From: Gammaproteobacteria bacterium HGW-Gammaproteobacteria-3
Lineage (GTDB): Bacteria > Pseudomonadota > Gammaproteobacteria > Methylococcales > Methylomonadaceae
NCBI GenBank assembly: GCA_002843155.1
Contig: PGZD01000008.1
Location: forward strand, 1-59,632
Direction: 5' to 3'
DNA length: 59,632 nt
The notes under the pieces are model-generated. The model worked only from the letters and a program-made list of their open reading frames with translations, was not told the origin of the DNA and made no database searches. Below are positions 56,085-59,632 of the stretch, piece after piece. Position 1 is the first letter of the stretch. The number at the start of each line of letters is the position of its first letter. The translations under genes and the position numbers were made by a program.

Positions 56085-56889
56085 TGAGGTTGCCTCCGAT
56101 GGCTTTCTGCCGAAACACGTCGGACAGCCTGTCCAGTAGCGTCACCAGCGCATAAATGGATAAAGCGATCATGCCGATACGCTCGTAATTGAACAAACGC
56201 ATGGACATCACCATGTCGTAGCCGATACCGCCAGCGCCGACTAGACCCAGGATGGACGCAGCGCGCAGATTGTGATCGAGAATGTACAACAAAGAGCCGA
56301 TAAAGTCCGGTACCGCTTGCGGCAGCATCGCATACAAAATACTTTGGAATTTAGTGCAGCCGGTCGAATCCAGCCCTTCAATCGCTTTGAAATCGACCAC
56401 TTCTATGCTTTCAGCGATAAATTTGCCCATAAAGCCGACCGTGACCAGCGCCAACGCCATAATGCCCGGCAACGGCCCCAGTCCCAATGCCGAGACAAAG
56501 ACCAGCGCCCACACCAGTTCCGGCAGTGAGCGGATAAGACTTAGCAGATCGCGGGTCATGCGAAAAATCCAGGGATGGGGGCTGGCGTTTTTCGCCGCCA
56601 GAATGCCCAACGGCATGGATAACACCACCGCAAGCGCGGTCGCCAATAAGGTCATTTCCACGGTTTCCAGCATTTTTTCGCCCAATTGCGGTAAATACGC
56701 CCAATCGGGCATGACCCATAAATTCCGGGTAAAATCCAGCATACGCGGTAAGGCAGAAAATATTTTGTTAGTCGATATATCCACAGTCGACGCGGTCAAC
56801 GCCAGCACCGCAATCGGCAGTACAACACTCAATACCGCCGTAAGCGGCGGTTTGCCATTAGGCGTGGGCCAATACCAGCTCGGGTTCAT
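56074..56889 (-). CDS. phnE: Phosphonate ABC transporter permease (PhnE, first copy)
   Basis: A 271-residue inner-membrane permease. The EAA loop is AIEGLDSTGCTKFQSILYAM and GLVGAGGIGYDMVM follows. It begins inside the end of phnC by 32 nt, a larger overlap than elsewhere in the operon, so the true start could be a few codons further in. Confidence 0.94.
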   Translation of the reverse strand: MNPSWYWPTPNGKPPLTAVLSVVLPIAVLALTASTVDISTNKIFSALPRMLDFTRNLWVMPDWAYLPQLGEKMLETVEMTLLATALAVVLSMPLGILAAKNASPHPWIFRMTRDLLSLIRSLPELVWALVFVSALGLGPLPGIMALALVTVGFMGKFIAESIEVVDFKAIEGLDSTGCTKFQSILYAMLPQAVPDFIGSLLYILDHNLRAASILGLVGAGGIGYDMVMSMRLFNYERIGMIALSIYALVTLLDRLSDVFRQKAIGGNLNVH

Positions 56890-57637
56890 GGTAGATCTCC
56901 TCGGCGACGGTGCCGTAAATTTCAGCCTGCCTGGCTTGGGTTAATTGTTCAGGACTGCCGTCAAATACCAGTGTGCCTGCATTCAAGGCAATGATGCGGT
57001 CAGCGTATTGTTTGGCATATTCAACCTGATGCAGATTGATAATGACGGTAATGCCTTTTTCGCTGCAAATTTTCCGCAGCAGCTTCAGAACTTCTTCGCT
57101 GGCTTTGGGATCAAGACTGGCAATCGGCTCATCGGCCAGAATCAGTTTGGGTTGTTGCGCCAAGGCACGGGCAATGCCTACCCGTTGCTGCTGTCCGCCG
57201 GACAGCTTGTCGGCACGGCTCCAGGCCTTGTCCAGCAAATCGACTTCGCGTAACGCCGCTTCGGCGATTTGGTAATCCGTTTTGGGGAACAGGTAAAATA
57301 AACTGCTCAGCCAGCTGTGTTCAGCCAGACGCCCGACCAGCACATTGGTCATCACGTTCAAGCGATTCACCAGATTAAACTGTTGAAATACCATGCCGAC
57401 ATGGGCGCGTATTTTGCGGTAGTTTTTTTTGTTCAGGGCAACGCCATCAATGCTAATCTCGCCTTGCGTGGCTGGATCAAGGGCATTCATTGCTCGGAGT
57501 AAGGTCGATTTGCCGGCACCACTAGGCCCCAGCACGGCAATGAATTGCCCGGCTTCGATGTCCAGATTGAAGTTTTTCAGTGCACAATAACCATTGGGGT
57601 AGGTTTTATGCACTGCTCTTAGAGAAATGTAAGCCAT
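56858..57637 (-). CDS. phnC: Phosphonate ABC transporter ATP-binding protein
   Basis: A 259-residue ATPase with Walker A VLGPSGAGKSTLLRAMN, signature LSGGQQQRVGIARALA and Walker B LILADEPIASLDP. With PhnD and PhnE it powers phosphonate uptake. ATG 57637 has AAGGAA ten bases upstream. A 188-nt gap with palindromes separates it from phnD. Confidence 0.96.
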   Translation of the reverse strand: MAYISLRAVHKTYPNGYCALKNFNLDIEAGQFIAVLGPSGAGKSTLLRAMNALDPATQGEISIDGVALNKKNYRKIRAHVGMVFQQFNLVNRLNVMTNVLVGRLAEHSWLSSLFYLFPKTDYQIAEAALREVDLLDKAWSRADKLSGGQQQRVGIARALAQQPKLILADEPIASLDPKASEEVLKLLRKICSEKGITVIINLHQVEYAKQYADRIIALNAGTLVFDGSPEQLTQARQAEIYGTVAEEIYHEPELVLAHA

Positions 57638-57664
57638 AACGGGTTTCCTTGGAGTGGTAGGGTC

Positions 57665-57752
57665 ACTGCCATTAAGTTGGATTGTGGGAGCGACTGAAGT
57701 CGCCCCCACATCAGCAGTTATTTTGTCTAAATCCGCTTAACTTAATAGCAGT
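57665..57752. repeat. MITE-like nested palindrome between phnD and phnC
   Basis: Outer arms ACTGCCATTAAGTT and AACTTAATAGCAGT (57665 and 57752 ends) enclose a 28-base palindrome at 57683-57710 (TGTGGGAGCGACT, GA, AGTCGCCCCCACA, one mismatch). The outer arms echo a sequence beside the IS3 remnant at 29103. Confidence 0.65.
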
Positions 57753-57759
57753 GGGGTAG

Positions 57760-57782
57760 GGTGGGCAGTTTTTTTGCCCACC
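57760..57782 (-). terminator. Stem-loop after phnD
   Basis: GGTGGGCA and TGCCCACC form a perfect 8-bp stem around a T-rich loop. On the minus strand it lies 44 nt past the phnD stop. There is no good T-run after it, so it is more likely a partial terminator or a 3'-end stabiliser of phnD mRNA. Confidence 0.5.
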
Positions 57783-57825
57783 GCGCATAAATTTCTTGAC
57801 ATCCTTCATAATCGTAGAAGCATCT

Positions 57826-58695
57826 TTACTTCAGCATCTCTTCGCGGAGTAATCCCAATTCGCTGACCAAGTCGCGAATTTTTTGGTAATCGGCTGGCGT
57901 AACGGGATCGTATTTGGCTAAATCACCGTAACCGGTCACCTTGATGTCGTTATGCGCATGCAAAATGGCCTCGCGAATCTGGGCTTTGGTCGCTTCCGGT
58001 AAGTCTTTGCGATAAACCATCGGCGAGCCTGACAACGGATCGGAATACAGCAAGACTCGGTTGGATTGTTTCGTAATCAGGCCTTTTGCCAGCATTTTTT
58101 CGTAGGTAATGTCATTGTCGGCAGCGGCATCGACGGATTTGTTTTTAACCGCCATTTCCGCTGCATCATGCGAGCCGGCATAGGTAAACTGGCCGAAAAA
58201 TTGTTTAGGCATCTGCCCTGTGGCCTGCTTGACCATATAAGTCGGAACCAGGCCGCCGGAGGCTGACGCAGGATCGACAAAGGCCACGCTCTTGCCTTTC
58301 AGGTCGGCGATGCTTTTAACCTCGGAACCTTCCGGCACCACGAATAGCGAGCGGTAGGTAGACAGGCCGGTGTCGGCGCGTACACCCACGGCAAAGGCTT
58401 CGGCGTTGGCTTCTTTCTCGGCCAGTACATAAGACAATGGACCAAACCAGGCAATGTCGACCCGGCCTTTTTTCATGCCCTCGATGATGCCGGAATAATC
58501 GGTCGCGGTAAAGACCTTGACCGGTGTTCCGGTTTTGGCTTCCAGATATTGGCGCATCGGCTCGAATTTCTGGATCATTTCTTCGTTGTTTTCAGCAGGT
58601 ATCAAACCCATCACCAAACCTTTGGCTTCGGCTATTGTCTGTAGTCCCAGCATCACCAACGCGGTGAGCGTTAATTTCAAGCTGTTGAGTTTCAT
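57826..58695 (-). CDS. phnD: Phosphonate-binding periplasmic protein
   Basis: A 289-residue solute-binding protein with a signal peptide (about 1-23, LGLQTIAEA). Ligand-site region includes VMGLIPAENNEEMIQKF and FTATDYSGIIEGMKKG. ATG 58695 begins at the signal peptide; upstream in-frame codons lack it. It captures phosphonates for PhnCE. Confidence 0.95.
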   Translation of the reverse strand: MKLNSLKLTLTALVMLGLQTIAEAKGLVMGLIPAENNEEMIQKFEPMRQYLEAKTGTPVKVFTATDYSGIIEGMKKGRVDIAWFGPLSYVLAEKEANAEAFAVGVRADTGLSTYRSLFVVPEGSEVKSIADLKGKSVAFVDPASASGGLVPTYMVKQATGQMPKQFFGQFTYAGSHDAAEMAVKNKSVDAAADNDITYEKMLAKGLITKQSNRVLLYSDPLSGSPMVYRKDLPEATKAQIREAILHAHNDIKVTGYGDLAKYDPVTPADYQKIRDLVSELGLLREEMLK

Positions 58696-58726
58696 GAGTG
58701 TTTCCTGAAAATAAAAATTAAAAACG

Positions 58727-59449
58727 TTATTCGAGATTGATGGAAATTTGCGCCCGATCAGCCCGAAAGCGTGCCAATGAGTACTCGATCGGTAGTCGGC
58801 TTTTGGCATCGATGTTGACGGTTTTTATCCGCAGCACCGGCAGGTGTCGGGGCATGGACAACAGTAAACCGTCTTCATCCAGAGGCAGACTGGCGCTGAC
58901 CGTACTACCCAGCCGAACCGGAGCAAGTCCCATTTGTTTAAAGAACGTGTGTAGTGAGCCGTCCAGATAATCCTTGATGCCATCACCTAATCGAGCCAGC
59001 GGCAGGTAATGTGAAATAAGACAAAACGGCTTGCCATCGACCTTGCGCAAGGTTTCCAGCCACAACACCGCATCGCCCTCGGCAATTTGCAACAGCTTGG
59101 CCACGTTGCCCTTGGCCTTGATTTCCAGCTTTCTCAGCAGACGCGAATCGCTGGTTTTACCCAGCGCTTCCAGGTTTTCGGTAAAGCGACTGTGTTTGCC
59201 GATGGCGTAATCCACCGGCGCATCCAGTACAAACACACCTTTTCCGTGTACCCGTTCCACCAAGCCCAACGTCACCAACTCATCGATGCCTCGCCGCAGG
59301 GTATGCCGATTGACCGAAAATCGGTCCGCCAGCTCCTGCTCCGAAGGCAGGCAATCGCCTGATTGGTAATGCTGCTGAATATCCTGTTGCAAGGTTTCAG
59401 CGATTTGCCGGAAGATAGGTTTTCCTTGTTTTCTGTCTAACATGCTCAT
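58727..59449 (-). CDS. phnF: GntR-family regulator PhnF
   Basis: A 240-residue regulator. The N-terminal winged helix (CLPSEQELADRFSVNRHTLR) and the C-terminal UTRA domain place it in the HutC/PhnF subfamily. It lies first in the phn run and likely represses it. ATG 59449 and ATG 59443 are both possible starts. Confidence 0.94.
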   Translation of the reverse strand: MSMLDRKQGKPIFRQIAETLQQDIQQHYQSGDCLPSEQELADRFSVNRHTLRRGIDELVTLGLVERVHGKGVFVLDAPVDYAIGKHSRFTENLEALGKTSDSRLLRKLEIKAKGNVAKLLQIAEGDAVLWLETLRKVDGKPFCLISHYLPLARLGDGIKDYLDGSLHTFFKQMGLAPVRLGSTVSASLPLDEDGLLLSMPRHLPVLRIKTVNIDAKSRLPIEYSLARFRADRAQISINLE

Positions 59450-59457
59450 CTACACAT

Positions 59458-59464
59458 ATCTATA
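59458..59464 (-). promoter_or_regulatory. Probable -10 element of the phn promoter
   Basis: On the minus strand TATAGAT lies 8 nt after the Pho box, near the spacing seen in Pho promoters. The predicted transcript start is close to the phnF start, giving a very short leader. Confidence 0.4.
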
Positions 59465-59472
59465 TAAGTTTG

Positions 59473-59490
59473 ATGACAGCATCGTAACAG
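59473..59490 (-). promoter_or_regulatory. Pho box upstream of phnF
   Basis: On the minus strand CTGTTACGATGCTGTCAT matches the 7-4-7 PhoB site: two CTGTnAY-type heptamers separated by 4 bases. It ends 23 nt before the phnF start, where a Pho box normally replaces the -35 element. It implies activation on phosphate starvation. Confidence 0.75.
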
Positions 59491-59500
59491 CTGAATGTTG

Positions 59501-59517
59501 CAATTGTGTGACAATTG
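59501..59517. promoter_or_regulatory. Perfect 17-bp palindrome, candidate PhnF operator
   Basis: CAATTGT-GTG-ACAATTG is a perfect 7-3-7 inverted repeat just upstream of the Pho box. It has the size of a GntR-family dimer site, but it does not match a PhnF site that I can recall, so the binding protein is unproved. Confidence 0.45.
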
Positions 59518-59539
59518 TTGATCCTTCTAATAAGTGTAA

Positions 59540-59632
59540 TGGTCAACAAAAACCGGACACCTGTTTAGGCAGCGTTTCTATGAAATTCCCGCTCGAATTC
59601 GAGCGGGGACAAATAGCCCAATGTTGAGTGTG
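59540..59632 (-). mobile_element. End of an IS3-family element, cut by the window edge
   Basis: The minus strand reads into HSTLGYLSPLEFEREFHRNA then stop at 59565-59567, the typical end of an IS3-family orfB. The terminal repeat TGTCCGGTTTTTGTTGACCA ends at 59540. Only the last 22 codons are in the window. The sequence differs from the IS3 copy at 27.8-29.1 kb. Confidence 0.85.

Overview
The window reads as chromosome of a free-living gammaproteobacterium. Two blocks keep the gene order known from Pseudomonas aeruginosa (truA/trpF-accD-folC-SPOR-cvpA-purF-metZ and gshB-tonB-algH-ruvX-pyrR-pyrB-pyrC'), and a third (mtnA, mtaD-ubiG-mupP-SDR) matches PA3169-PA3173. Codon use, palindromic repeats and overall gene content suggest a methanotroph-like lineage (Methylococcales), but no methane-oxidation gene lies here, so that placement is an inference.

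Layout. 0.2-2.3 kb: tRNA-Glu and tRNA-Ala behind gltX on the minus strand, closed by a strong terminator. 2.4-7.4 kb: envelope and DNA-maintenance genes (OmpA/vWA lipoprotein, sulfotransferase, LysM L,D-transpeptidase, rdgC, a uracil/hypoxanthine-DNA glycosylase). 7.4-18.5 kb: darP, a second L,D-transpeptidase, truA, a DUF2231 membrane protein, a 158-bp MITE-like palindrome, then a tightly packed anabolic operon trpF-trpB-trpA-accD-folC-SPOR-cvpA-purF, followed by metZ. 19.9-26 kb: glutathione synthesis, TonB, AlgH, RuvX and the pyrR-pyrB-pyrC' pyrimidine block, in which PyrC' has lost its metal-binding HxH, then a small cytochrome c lipoprotein. 26-27.6 kb: a phospholipid/isoprenylcysteine-type methyltransferase and a CmoA-like enzyme. 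27.7-29.1 kb: a decayed composite of an IS3-family element joined to the tail of an IS5-family transposase. 29.1-35.5 kb: ribA, chrA and an envelope cluster (two outer-membrane barrels, a flavinylated FMN-binding protein and a histidine-bearing four-helix membrane protein), with a Fur-box-like site before one porin. 35.7-41 kb: ppa, glyoxalase, ASCH, GIY-YIG, mepA, DUF3465, pgi and sufT. 41-46.6 kb: SDR, mupP-like phosphatase, ubiG, the methylthioadenosine salvage pair mtaD/mtnA, and cysZ. 46.6-48.0 kb: a gene-poor scar containing a Tn3-family transposase fragment.

48.0-59.5 kb: a complete carbon-phosphorus lyase operon on the minus strand, phnF-D-C-E1-E2-G-H-I-J-K-L-M-N-P, preceded by a good Pho box and a perfect 17-bp palindrome. 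It is bounded by the Tn3 scar on one side and an IS3-family transposase end, cut by the window edge, on the other. It carries palindromic repeats at its two largest internal gaps. It would let the cell import phosphonates, cleave the C-P bond and return the ribose phosphate to metabolism under phosphate starvation. If the host is a methanotroph, methane released from methylphosphonate could be both by-product and substrate.
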